In this document: piece after piece, positions 1 through 7,618 of the stretch
Numbering within the stretch: position 1 is the first letter of the stretch
Layout: every line of letters starts with the position of its first letter
Assembly (NCBI GenBank): GCA_016840945.1
Contig: JAEORJ010000202.1
Coordinates: 1-32,651 of the forward strand
Direction of reading: 5' to 3'
Source: Candidatus Gerdarchaeota archaeon
GTDB lineage: Archaea > Asgardarchaeota > Heimdallarchaeia > JABLTI01
DNA: 32,651 nt
Translations under genes and position numbers: made by a program
Notes under the pieces: model-generated
Seen by the model: only the letters and a program-made list of their open reading frames with translations
Database searches by the model: none
Told to the model about the DNA's origin: nothing

Positions 1-205
1 AGAAATCAATTTCCTCAGGTGTCATAGCAACATCAAATGCATAATATAAATCATCACTAAACTCCATAGGATGTATCGATTCATTATTCATTATTTCAGC
101 TACTTTTATGATTTTCTGTTTTGGAGTTCGCCATGCTTTCCCTTTAGAATCAACTATTTTTTCTGTTTCAGTAATATTTTGAATTGAATTGACTTTATTC
201 TTCAT
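1..205 (-). CDS. Unknown protein, N-terminal fragment (gene runs off the left edge)
   Basis: An open frame on the minus strand runs from an ATG at 205 to the window edge without a stop, giving the first 68 residues. I do not recognise the family. The fragment is hydrophilic, begins MKNKVNSIQNITETEK and ends ...MTPEEIDF, with no signal peptide or membrane segment. The start at 205 is chosen because GGTGAG lies about five bases upstream, a good Shine-Dalgarno match. An in-frame ATG at 217 would add MVRQ but would have no such site. The gene is divergent from the tautomerase gene at 431, with about 225 A+T-rich bases between them holding both promoters. It is probably real because frame, ribosome-binding site and position agree, but most of the protein is missing. 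Confidence 0.6.
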   Translation of the reverse strand, partial: MKNKVNSIQNITETEKIVDSKGKAWRTPKQKIIKVAEIMNNESIHPMEFSDDLYYAFDVAMTPEEIDF

Positions 206-430
206 CTGTCTCACCATTTGAATACCAAACTAAGAAAGAGAAATTGGATTTTATTGCGAGACCTGTTATAGATAGCTAATCTAAGAGTACTTAGATTATC
301 TTATTGGTGTAATTCTTTCTTATTGCTGGTAATAGATTATTATTGATGGAAATTAAATTAGAAACTATTTTAGCATAGTATATTAAATAGTTTTCTCAAA
401 TTTTATGTATAAAATAATAGGTGAATAAAA

Positions 431-628
431 TTGCCAATAATAACAGTAGAAGGACCACCAAGAAGTGTTGAACAGAAGAGAAAATTAGTAGTTGCTTTAA
501 CTGAAGCATTAAAAGAAGCTTATGGGTTTCCAAAGGAGTTTACTGATATAATTGTAGTTATAAAAGAAAACCTACCAGAAAATATTGGTTCAAATGGGCA
601 ACTATTGATAGATAGAAAAAAAGAATAA
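431..628 (+). CDS. 4-oxalocrotonate tautomerase-family protein
   Basis: A 65-residue protein of the tautomerase superfamily, whose small members (about 60-75 aa) form oligomers and use the amino-terminal proline as general base. After removal of the initiator Met the chain begins Pro-Ile-Ile-Thr-Val-Glu-Gly, the expected catalytic Pro1 followed by the first beta-strand. The central KRKLVVALTEALKEAYG segment matches the family helix. The start is TTG at 431, supported by GGTGA at 420-424 and by the need to expose the proline. In aromatic degraders these enzymes isomerise 2-hydroxymuconate, but no degradation genes are nearby, so the substrate is unknown. The gene converges on the surface-protein gene; a hairpin (631-659) lies just past its stop. 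Confidence 0.85.
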   Translation: MPIITVEGPPRSVEQKRKLVVALTEALKEAYGFPKEFTDIIVVIKENLPENIGSNGQLLIDRKKE

Positions 629-659
629 CAAAAGCAGAAGTTACTATTACTACTGCTTT
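612..659 (-). terminator. Hairpin terminator for the 650-3949 gene
   Basis: AAAGCAG (631-637) and CTGCTTT (653-659) are a perfect 7-bp inverted repeat. Read on the minus strand the hairpin is followed by a T-rich tract (plus-strand A run at about 613-633). The stop codon of the surface-protein gene (650-652) lies in the loop. The tract overlaps the 3' end of the tautomerase gene, so the convergent genes share this interval. Confidence 0.5.
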
Positions 660-3600
660 ATTTCATCATTGCCAGAATGATTATTATTAGAAGAATAGAC
701 GATTTTCTGGCTTTTTTCTTGACGCCATTTCATACCTTGTCTAACCCATTTAATCTCTTCATCTCTGGTTATCATTGAAACGAAATTAGGAGCGAAAATA
801 TAGACTAAAATACCGCCAATGATTGAACTAAAAGTAATTATGATAAGTCGAGTGCGTTGTTTAAAGATATTCTCAGCAGGATTTAAGGGGTCAGTGCCAG
901 AGGTAACTTCCTCTCCATCAGAGACACCATCTAGGTCGGTATCGAATTTAGTTGGATCAGTACCAAGAAGGAGCTCCTCTCCATCCGTTAACCGATCATC
1001 ATCAGTATCGGGATCATGTGGGGAGGTAATTCGTTCGTCCTCTCCTAAATTGACTTCTTCAAAATCAGACAAACCATCAGAGTCAGTGTCTATTTTATAA
1101 GCTAAAGTAAACCAAATGACTATTTCCTCATAATCGCTAAGCCCATCCAAATCGGAATCAATAACTAAGGGATTAGCTTTATTGATAAACTCATCAACGT
1201 TTATGATGCCATCACCATCGATATCATCATGCGAATCATCAAAATTAGGATCTAGATTATATCGCCACTCAAAATAATCATCCATGCCGTCACTGTCTGT
1301 ATCAATAACAGCGGGATTGGAGTGGAAATCTATTTCAATGTTATCATCAAGACCTTCGCCATCCGTATCTTTCATAGCAGGGCTGGAACCATAAGTATAC
1401 ACTTCTTCTCCATCAATTATTCCATCACCGTCTGAATCAACAACATGTGGATCTGAGAAATAAACATGAACTTCAAGACCATCCATTAATCCATCGCCAT
1501 CTGTATCAGGATTAGTGACATTAGTTTTCAAATAAATGATCTCTTCATAATCATTTACCCCATCGCCATCTGTGTCAGCTAAAGCTGGATTGCAACCTAA
1601 AATCAATTCTTCTGGATCAGTGAATTTATCGCCATCTGTATCCACTTTGTTAGGATTTGTCCACAAAAGATATTCCTGATAATTGTTTAATGTGTCACCA
1701 TCAAAATCCAGGTAAGCATCTGATGGATCATTTGGATCCATACAATCATTATATATAACCTCATATTTATCAGATATTAAATCAGAATCAGAATCATTAT
1801 TGTTGGGATCTGTGTTATATATCTTTACTTCAGCATAATCTGTTAGTAAATCATCATCAGAATCTATCTTCAAAGGATTAGTGTGATACGATAAACACTC
1901 AACACCATCTTCCAAACCATCTTTATCAGTGTCTTTAACGAAAGGATCTGTAAACCAAATGTAAACTTCGTCACCATCTAATAATCCATCGTCATCGGTG
2001 TTGGGATTATTAGGTAAAGTGTGATACTGCAATTCTAAGATATTTATCAAACCGTCACTGTCAAAATCTAGAGTTGTATCATTCACTAAAGGATCCAATT
2101 CATAATAATATTCCCACCAATCATTCATAGTATCGTTATCAGTATCATAACTTAATGGTGAAGTTCCAATAGTCAGAACTTCAAGGCCATCACTCAATTT
2201 ATCATTATCAGAATCTTTCTTAATTGGATTTGTGAAATAGAATGTTACTTCAATTGAATCATTTAATAAGTCACCATCTGAATCTGGATTATTAGGATAC
2301 GATCCTAGTAGAAATTCTTCAATATTTGTTAAAGAATCATTATCAAAATCTAGCATTGAATCATCAATGGTATAATCTAACTCATAATGAAACTCATACC
2401 CATCAGCCATTGAATCATTATCCTCGTCCCAATTAAATGGATCAAAACCATACAATATTTCATCACCATCAATTAATTGGTCATCGTCTGTGTCTGCGTC
2501 ATATGGATCGGTAAAATAGATGTTTTCTTCTTCAATATTCATTAAACCATCTTGATCGGAATCGCACCACCCTTTTCGATAAGTTAATCTCCGATTATTG
2601 CCATCTTGATCCAACCAAACCATATGTATATTTCCATCGGAATCCACACACATATCTGGATACTGAGCATAATTGGGATCAGGATTCAAAACTACTTCAT
2701 CTGTATAAATGCCTTGATCTTCTATATATTTCCTGAAATAAAGATCAGCAACAGTTGAACCGCTCAAATATCGTATATTATTCCATAAATAGAGTACGTT
2801 TCCTTGATTATCTATTTCTAAATCAAGAATGCAATTTATTGCAGCATTTGTTGAAAATTGTTGCGGTGTAGTCCAACCAGAGATTGTCTTAGATTGAAGG
2901 ATTATTTTCGATGTAGAAGTTGATGTTGGAACGAAGTTAATCATATGTACTTTTTGATCAGCTGTGTTGTACATTTCTGGTTTAGGTAAATAATAATAAT
3001 TTGAATCTAAAGGCACTTGATTTTCATATCCTTGCCAGCTAAAATCTGTTGTTTCATTTTCTTTCCAAAAAACATAGTATTGTACATAGTAGACTGTTAC
3101 ATATCCAGGAATTGTATTATCAAAATATCTATTTCTCATTAATGATCCAGTAGAATAATATGTACGTTCAACACCACTTTCGTTTACTATTATGAAATTA
3201 TAGTTAGTTACTGTATTGCTATATGATACAGTTTGATAAGGTATTATTTCATGACTCCATGAACCAAAAACCTCATAGAACTTGCTAAAATAAAATTGCA
3301 CATAATAATTGTTAAAAACTGAATAATAGGCTATTGCAGGTGTACCATCTGGTGATAATTTCAATCGTGGCTCTTGACCTGCAGCTATAAAAATCGGATT
3401 GCTCCAATGATAATTTTCATAGTATCGATAATACAACATTCCTCTTGAATTATAGACTAAATGTATAATACCATTGCTATCTGTTTTTACATCCATCAAT
3501 CCATGATAATCTTCAGTAGTGTAACCTAAATTTTCAGTTGAGCTCCAAGTATCATTACTATGAAATTTAACTCGATGATATAACACCCAATCATCATCAT

Positions 3601-3949
3601 ATCGACCAGACCATAACAAATGTACATTATCATCACCATCTACAGCAATTTTAAGATCATTTAGTGGACTATTTTCAAATATAACTTCTGGCTCTTCCCA
3701 ACCATACCCTCCAATTATATCAATATCTAAGTTTAGCTCTTTTTCTTTTGGATTAGTATCAAATATACTGTTAATATCTAATTCATTATTTAATCCATCA
3801 GAATTTTGTACTGTAAAACTATCGTTCTTATCAACAAATCCTATTGAGGGATTTATTGAGATAGTATTTGTTGAAAAGATTATATTGCCTATAAATAGAG
3901 TAGTTATTAATATATTGAAAATAAGTGCTGATTTAGTGATTTTTAACAT
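650..3949 (-). CDS. Large membrane-anchored surface protein with 24 TSP3-like Ca2+-binding repeats
   Basis: A 1099-residue predicted cell-surface protein. Residues about 7-27 are a hydrophobic signal or anchor segment. Residues about 80-460 hold beta-propeller-like repeats in which phrases such as DGDDNVHLLW, DSNGIIHLVY and DSDGNIHMVW recur, as in BNR/sialidase-like folds. Residues 463-1027 are 24 consecutive DxDxDG-type units of about 22-29 aa resembling thrombospondin type 3 or other Ca2+-binding repeats. Residues about 1034-1058 form a transmembrane helix, followed by about 40 basic and polar residues that should be cytoplasmic. No catalytic residues are recognised. The likely role is Ca2+-stabilised adhesion, S-layer association or polymer binding, which is inferred from architecture alone. 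The product at 11974 has the same plan. The start is ATG at 3949; no Shine-Dalgarno sequence is visible. Confidence 0.88.
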   Translation of the reverse strand: MLKITKSALIFNILITTLFIGNIIFSTNTISINPSIGFVDKNDSFTVQNSDGLNNELDINSIFDTNPKEKELNLDIDIIGGYGWEEPEVIFENSPLNDLKIAVDGDDNVHLLWSGRYDDDWVLYHRVKFHSNDTWSSTENLGYTTEDYHGLMDVKTDSNGIIHLVYNSRGMLYYRYYENYHWSNPIFIAAGQEPRLKLSPDGTPAIAYYSVFNNYYVQFYFSKFYEVFGSWSHEIIPYQTVSYSNTVTNYNFIIVNESGVERTYYSTGSLMRNRYFDNTIPGYVTVYYVQYYVFWKENETTDFSWQGYENQVPLDSNYYYLPKPEMYNTADQKVHMINFVPTSTSTSKIILQSKTISGWTTPQQFSTNAAINCILDLEIDNQGNVLYLWNNIRYLSGSTVADLYFRKYIEDQGIYTDEVVLNPDPNYAQYPDMCVDSDGNIHMVWLDQDGNNRRLTYRKGWCDSDQDGLMNIEEENIYFTDPYDADTDDDQLIDGDEILYGFDPFNWDEDNDSMADGYEFHYELDYTIDDSMLDFDNDSLTNIEEFLLGSYPNNPDSDGDLLNDSIEVTFYFTNPIKKDSDNDKLSDGLEVLTIGTSPLSYDTDNDTMNDWWEYYYELDPLVNDTTLDFDSDGLINILELQYHTLPNNPNTDDDGLLDGDEVYIWFTDPFVKDTDKDGLEDGVECLSYHTNPLKIDSDDDLLTDYAEVKIYNTDPNNNDSDSDLISDKYEVIYNDCMDPNDPSDAYLDFDGDTLNNYQEYLLWTNPNKVDTDGDKFTDPEELILGCNPALADTDGDGVNDYEEIIYLKTNVTNPDTDGDGLMDGLEVHVYFSDPHVVDSDGDGIIDGEEVYTYGSSPAMKDTDGEGLDDNIEIDFHSNPAVIDTDSDGMDDYFEWRYNLDPNFDDSHDDIDGDGIINVDEFINKANPLVIDSDLDGLSDYEEIVIWFTLAYKIDTDSDGLSDFEEVNLGEDERITSPHDPDTDDDRLTDGEELLLGTDPTKFDTDLDGVSDGEEVTSGTDPLNPAENIFKQRTRLIIITFSSIIGGILVYIFAPNFVSMITRDEEIKWVRQGMKWRQEKSQKIVYSSNNNHSGNDEIKQ
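869..2563 (-). repeat. 24 tandem degenerate Ca2+-binding repeat units (protein level)
   Basis: Each unit follows the pattern D-x-D-x-D-x-hydrophobic-x-D/N-x-x-E, then a 9-14 residue spacer usually holding T/S/N-x-P. Average length is 23.5 residues. The acidic residues at positions 1, 3, 5 and 9 and the Glu at 12 match EF-hand-like Ca2+ ligation. Four units (starting DEDNDSM, DTDNDTM, DSDSDLI and DTDSDGM) are longer and are each followed by a unit beginning D-F/I-D, a recurring two-unit module. At DNA level the copies are too diverged to be a simple satellite. Confidence 0.88.
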
Positions 3950-4108
3950 ATACGCACAACTCTAATAATTTAAACTTAAATCATTCTATTCGTTTTATTT
4001 TTAGACCTTTTTATAGTTCCTTTCTTATAATTATGAGAATATACTCTTAAAAACTTTTCAGTATAGAATTCATTCTCTTTTTTTTGTAAGTAGTTATTTT
4101 CTAAAATA

Positions 4109-4118
4109 ATTATAAATA
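4109..4118 (+). promoter_or_regulatory. Candidate TATA box for a long argF leader
   Basis: ATTATAAATAAA around 4109-4120 resembles the archaeal TATA consensus. Transcription starting about 25 bases downstream would give a leader of about 170 bases containing both inverted repeats ahead of argF. In an A+T-rich genome such a match can occur by chance. Confidence 0.3.
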
Positions 4119-4190
4119 AACTATTATTTCATTTGTTTAAGGCAATAATCAATTTCAAGTGCCGACAAACATTTTATTAAAGAGTACTAT

Positions 4191-4233
4191 TTGTGTGAAT
4201 TTGAACCCGAGTTTATCTTTTCCTCGGACACAA
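4191..4233 (+). promoter_or_regulatory. Bulged 11-bp stem in the argF leader
   Basis: TTGTGT (4191-4196) pairs with ACACAA (4228-4233), and CCGAG (4207-4211) pairs with CTCGG (4223-4227). The two 3' arms are contiguous, so the helices can stack, with a 10-base bulge on the 5' side and an 11-base loop. The G+C-rich inner stem stands out from its surroundings. Its function is unknown; it could be part of a structured mRNA leader or a protein-binding site. Confidence 0.4.
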
Positions 4234-4252
4234 GAAGAGAAAAGAACCCAAA

Positions 4253-4278
4253 ACCAGTTAATTAGTAAAATAACTGGT
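4253..4278. promoter_or_regulatory. 8-bp inverted repeat upstream of argF (candidate operator or hairpin)
   Basis: ACCAGTTA (4253-4260) and TAACTGGT (4271-4278) are a perfect inverted repeat separated by 10 A+T-rich bases. It lies 34 bases before the argF ATG. The spacer falls about where a TATA box would sit for a short-leader transcript, so a dimeric regulator bound here could block initiation. It could equally act as an RNA hairpin. Confidence 0.45.
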
Positions 4279-4311
4279 CTTGAATAATTAATTTGATACG
4301 AGGAATGTTAA

Positions 4312-5250
4312 ATGGACTTAAAAGGGCGTCATTTGCTTACTCTTTTTGATTATACCTCTGACGAGATTTTGTATCTTTTAGATTTAGCTGATGAGTTGAA
4401 AAAAGAGTATAAAGAACATAATGGTCATCCAAATCGCAAACCATTACGAAAAAGCCTTGGTATGCTATTTGAGAAAACCTCAACCCGAACCAGAGTATCA
4501 TTTGAAACTGGTATATGGGAATTAGGTGGACAACCACTTTTTCTTAGCTTCCGTGATACTCAATTAGTAGGCACTGGTGAGACAACCAGTGATACTGCAC
4601 AAGTACTTTCTAGATATTTGGGCGGAATCATGGCTCGTGTATACAAACATGAGACATTAAAAGAATTCGCGAAATACTCTACAATACCAATTATAAATGG
4701 TCTCTGCAACCTTTATCATCCATGTCAAATTCTAGCAGATTTACAGACAATTAGAGAGCATAAAGGTAATCTCAAAGGATTAAAACTAGTTTATGTTGGT
4801 GATGGCAATAATGTCTGTCATTCTTTAATGATTGGTTGCACAAAAGTTGGTATGGATGTTTCTGTAGTTTGCCCAGATGATTATCAACCTAACAAAGAAA
4901 TCACCGCTAAAGTTGAAGAGCTTGCCAAAAAACATGGAACAAAACTTGAAATAACAAGCGATATACCCAAAGGTGTTAAAGATGCTGATGTAATTTATAC
5001 TGATACTTGGATCTCCATGGGTGATGAAGCTCAAAAGGAAATTCGTTTGAAAGCTTTCAAAGAATTCACAGTCAATAAACAACTTATGAGCTATGCTAAA
5101 GAAGATGCTATCTTTCTCCATTGTTTACCCGCTCACAGAGGTTATGAAGTCACTGACGAAGTTATCGATAGCAAAAATAGCGTTGTTTTTGATGAAGCAG
5201 AAAATAGAAAACATGCCCAAAAAGCAGTAATGCTAGCTTTAATGGGTTAA
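4312..5250 (+). CDS. argF: Ornithine carbamoyltransferase
   Basis: Catalyses carbamoyl phosphate + ornithine to citrulline + phosphate in arginine biosynthesis, in the cytoplasm. The 312 residues match the usual family length. Carbamoyl-phosphate-binding STRTR is at residues 57-61, HPCQ at 136-139, the ornithine-side DTWISMG near 231-237 and the catalytic HCLP at 270-273, all intact. The C-terminus also has the usual family form. The start ATG has GAGG 8 bases upstream. It stands alone: no other arginine gene is in the window and a G+C-rich hairpin follows the stop, so it is probably monocistronic. Two inverted repeats upstream suggest regulation. The direction is probably anabolic, although a catabolic role in an arginine deiminase pathway cannot be excluded from sequence. 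Confidence 0.96.
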   Translation: MDLKGRHLLTLFDYTSDEILYLLDLADELKKEYKEHNGHPNRKPLRKSLGMLFEKTSTRTRVSFETGIWELGGQPLFLSFRDTQLVGTGETTSDTAQVLSRYLGGIMARVYKHETLKEFAKYSTIPIINGLCNLYHPCQILADLQTIREHKGNLKGLKLVYVGDGNNVCHSLMIGCTKVGMDVSVVCPDDYQPNKEITAKVEELAKKHGTKLEITSDIPKGVKDADVIYTDTWISMGDEAQKEIRLKAFKEFTVNKQLMSYAKEDAIFLHCLPAHRGYEVTDEVIDSKNSVVFDEAENRKHAQKAVMLALMG

Positions 5251-5265
5251 TAATTCATAGGCATT

Positions 5266-5296
5266 GGGGGGTCCACCCCCTAATTATTTTATTTTT
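5266..5296 (+). terminator. Hairpin terminator after argF
   Basis: GGGGG (5266-5270) pairs with CCCCC (5276-5280) across a 5-base loop, followed by a T-rich stretch (5281-5296). It is the most G+C-rich run in the vicinity and starts 16 bases after the argF stop. Confidence 0.65.
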
Positions 5297-5366
5297 AAGA
5301 TTAGTATCGTTAATTTTTAAAGCTCATAATTCACAATCTTTTACAATTGATTAGTTGGTTTAACAG

Positions 5367-6284
5367 ATGATTCTAACAATTGGTAATATTAATGTTGATC
5401 TTATTTGCTCAGTGCCATATCTCCCAGCTCCAGATGATAAGATTGTAGTTTCAGATCTATCTATAGTTCCTGGTGGAGGAGCATGTAATTTTGCTGTAGG
5501 ATTAGCCAGATTAAATATGCCAGTAGCACTTTTCGGTCACGTTGGTGATGATCGTAATGGTAGAATTGGTTTAGAATCGCTTATTAACGAAGGAATTGAT
5601 ATCTCTCGAGTGAAAATCGAATCCGAATTACCTACAGGTTTTGTTATTATACTTGTAGAACCCAAAGGTCAATCAATTAAAATTGGTTATCGTGAAGCTA
5701 ATGCTTTACTCTCACCTGATGAAATAGATTTTGATATTCTTAACGAAATAACTCACATTCATGTTTCAAGTGTTTCTGAAAAAATAGCCAAAAAAACAGC
5801 TGCTATTTGTAACTCCTTAAACATTACAACTTCCATAGATTTAGGAGCTGAATTAATGGCATTGTCTAGTGAAACTATTACTGAGATTATTAATGATTAT
5901 TCCATTGTTTTTATGAATAAAATTGGGTTTAAAAGAGCATTTTCAGAAGAAATCTCAAAATCAGCAATTCAAAAAGCTCAAGAAGGACAATACAAAATAC
6001 TTAATGTTACCATGGGTGAAGAAGGTTCATACATTATAACACAAAATGAAGTAATTAAAATCCCAAGTTGGGAGGTAGAAGTTATTGATACTACCGGAGC
6101 AGGTGATGCATATGCTGCAGGCTTTATTTTCAAATATTTAAAGAGTGCATCACTACTTGAATCAGGAAAATTTGCAGCTGCTTGTGCGGCATTACAAATT
6201 ACGGAAGCAAATGCTCGAGATGGAATGCCAAGGATAAATCAAGTTGAAGCTTTTATTAAAAACCATTCGAATAATAAATATTGA
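5367..6284 (+). CDS. PfkB-family carbohydrate/nucleoside kinase
   Basis: A 305-residue ribokinase-superfamily kinase that transfers phosphate from ATP to a sugar, nucleoside or similar alcohol. Seen: N-terminal GNINVD with the substrate-contacting Asp11, the PGGGACN motif at 35-41 (PfkB signature 1), and DTTGAGD at 241-247 (signature 2) with Asp247 as catalytic base and the anion-hole glycines. The substrate cannot be read from sequence; archaeal relatives include ribokinase, nucleoside kinase and ribose-1-phosphate kinase. Its last codons overlap the TTG start of dtdA by four bases, so the two are co-transcribed and probably translationally coupled. A start at ATG 5367 gives the normal family N-terminus; no clear Shine-Dalgarno site is seen. 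Confidence 0.9.
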   Translation: MILTIGNINVDLICSVPYLPAPDDKIVVSDLSIVPGGGACNFAVGLARLNMPVALFGHVGDDRNGRIGLESLINEGIDISRVKIESELPTGFVIILVEPKGQSIKIGYREANALLSPDEIDFDILNEITHIHVSSVSEKIAKKTAAICNSLNITTSIDLGAELMALSSETITEIINDYSIVFMNKIGFKRAFSEEISKSAIQKAQEGQYKILNVTMGEEGSYIITQNEVIKIPSWEVEVIDTTGAGDAYAAGFIFKYLKSASLLESGKFAAACAALQITEANARDGMPRINQVEAFIKNHSNNKY

Positions 6285-7147
6285 AACGTTGTGATACTTT
6301 GAGTTTAAAGAAACCAGTAATTTTAACTACAAAACAGAATATTTGTGGTAGAAATATCAGAAAATACTTGTTAGAAAATTGGGATTTTAAAGAAACAGAT
6401 AATTTATTTGATGGAACACCTATTTTCGAGTATAAAAATATTAGATTGATTTTATCAGAGAAAGATGTTATTTTTGCTGATCATTGTGATTCATTCAAAG
6501 CAGATTTACTAATTTATGGTTCTAGACATCAAAGTGCAGCTAATAAACCTAGCTTATTGACTCATGTAACAGGTAATTTAGGGCCTGATAGTTCACATGG
6601 TGGCAATCCGTTTGAGTTATCTTTTGCTTCAACACAAGCAATAAGGGAATCCTATTTATCACTATTAGAACAACAACAAAAATTCGATTTAAAGGATTTT
6701 GATGTAACTGTTGAAGCTACTCATCACGGTCCTACTACTATGAAAACACCTTTAATATTTGTTGAGGTTGGCAGCACTGAAGTGGAATATAATAATCAAA
6801 AAGCAATTGCTGCTGTTGCACATACAATAATGAAAATTTGTGATTTGAAGGGAACAAAGAAAATTGAACCAAGTATTTGTTTTGGTGGGGGACATTACGC
6901 TACTAGATTTAATGAGTTAATGGAACAATCGTCAATAGCTATTGGCCACATTCTTCCTAAATATCATAAGGAGAATTTAACAACTTCAATTGTAGAACAA
7001 ATGATTGAAAAAACCATTGAAAAATTAAAATATGCTGTCATTGACCGTAGTAGCATAAATACTACTCAAATACAGATTATTGATGATGTTTGTTCTACTC
7101 AAGGAATAGAAGTAATTAAAGCAAAGGATTTGAAATACAATAAATAA
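6281..7147 (+). CDS. dtdA: D-aminoacyl-tRNA deacylase, archaeal type
   Basis: Hydrolyses D-aminoacyl-tRNAs, recycling tRNA and preventing D-amino-acid toxicity; the archaeal/plant DtdA (DTD2, GEK1-like) family is unrelated to bacterial Dtd. Recognised by GNLGPDSSHGGNPFELSFAS near residues 95-114, EATHHGPTTMKTP near 145-157 and GGGHYATRF near 202-210, which carry conserved His and polar residues, plus GHILPKYH near 222-229. The 288-residue length is typical. The start is TTG at 6281, inside the end of the PfkB gene (overlap ATTGA); a second TTG lies at 6299. The neighbouring kinase may be only a co-transcribed housekeeping gene. The gene converges on the ParB-like gene. Confidence 0.93.
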   Translation: MKRCDTLSLKKPVILTTKQNICGRNIRKYLLENWDFKETDNLFDGTPIFEYKNIRLILSEKDVIFADHCDSFKADLLIYGSRHQSAANKPSLLTHVTGNLGPDSSHGGNPFELSFASTQAIRESYLSLLEQQQKFDLKDFDVTVEATHHGPTTMKTPLIFVEVGSTEVEYNNQKAIAAVAHTIMKICDLKGTKKIEPSICFGGGHYATRFNELMEQSSIAIGHILPKYHKENLTTSIVEQMIEKTIEKLKYAVIDRSSINTTQIQIIDDVCSTQGIEVIKAKDLKYNK

Positions 7148-7159
7148 AAACGATTAGAA

Positions 7160-7185
7160 AATAACTATTTGATTCAAAGATTATT
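7160..7185. terminator. Weak bidirectional hairpin between convergent genes
   Basis: AATAA (7160-7164) with TTATT (7181-7185), and TTTGA (7168-7172) with TCAAA (7174-7178), form an interrupted A+T-rich hairpin between the dtdA stop and the stop of the ParB-like gene. It is weak and could be chance. Confidence 0.25.
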
Positions 7186-7199
7186 TAGTATTATTACTT

Positions 7200-7604
7200 T
7201 TATATTTGTCGTTTTTTTATAATCTCTTCTTGCATTTCTTCACATCTTTTATACCATAAAATTTCATACTTTTCATGATCAATAACTCTGCTTGCTAAGT
7301 CTTTTATTGAGAATATTTTCTCGTTTTTACACCATTCAACGCATACTGTATACATTTCCCAATCAAGGTCTTCATCTTCCCAATAAACATCAATTTCGTT
7401 GAAACCAGCAAAGAACAATGCAAGAGCTCTAGTATGACCATCAACAAAGATAATCTCATCATTCAGTTTTTTAACAGGGATTGAATCAATGTTTGTTAGT
7501 CCCTTTTCTTCTAAATCTAAATTTACTTTTTGTAATTTTTTCTTACTAATATATAATTGACTTGGTTGAATACTATTAAGTGGTAGTTTAAAAGAATGAA
7601 TCAT
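7200..7604 (-). CDS. ParB/sulfiredoxin-like domain protein
   Basis: A 134-residue protein whose first 80 residues look like the ParB/Srx fold: an LPLNSIQPSQLYIS opening, a PVKKLNDEIIFVDGHTRALA segment with the GHxR-like box, and a following helix. In ParB this box contributes to CTP or DNA binding; other family members are nucleases or ATP-using enzymes. No helix-turn-helix follows, so it is not a chromosome-segregation ParB. The C-terminal 55 residues are charged and helical. It lies 14 bases downstream of the beta-CASP nuclease gene with AGGG in the gap as ribosome-binding site, so the two form an operon. Its function is unknown; a nucleic-acid-related role is inferred from the partner. Confidence 0.65.
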   Translation of the reverse strand: MIHSFKLPLNSIQPSQLYISKKKLQKVNLDLEEKGLTNIDSIPVKKLNDEIIFVDGHTRALALFFAGFNEIDVYWEDEDLDWEMYTVCVEWCKNEKIFSIKDLASRVIDHEKYEILWYKRCEEMQEEIIKKRQI

Positions 7605-7618
7605 TTTGAACCCTGTTG

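Larger units (their letters stand above)
3950..4311. other. 362-base non-coding interval upstream of argF
   Basis: No credible gene is seen. The left part is strongly A+T-rich and must hold the promoter of the divergent surface-protein gene. The right part holds a TATA-like element (4111-4118), a bulged stem (4191-4233) and an 8-bp inverted repeat (4253-4278), each listed separately. The GAGG at 4300-4303 is the ribosome-binding site of argF, 8 bases before its ATG. Confidence 0.7.

Noticed and set aside
819..1100. Open frame opposite the Ca2+-repeat region
   Set aside because: It is a Ser/Pro-rich shadow of the GAT/GAC-rich repeat codons, without a ribosome-binding site.
869..2563. CRISPR array or DNA satellite
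   Set aside because: The periodicity of about 70 bases is at protein level; the DNA copies are diverged and there are no identical direct repeats with unique spacers.
4191..4260. Possible tRNA gene on the minus strand (GGGTTCAAATTC next to a CCGAG/CTCGG arm)
   Set aside because: The T-arm cannot form five pairs, and there is no D arm, anticodon arm or acceptor stem. The structure is better read as a bulged hairpin.
6281..6284. Frameshift or split fusion of the PfkB kinase and DtdA
   Set aside because: Both proteins are full length with complete family ends; the 4-base overlap is ordinary translational coupling.
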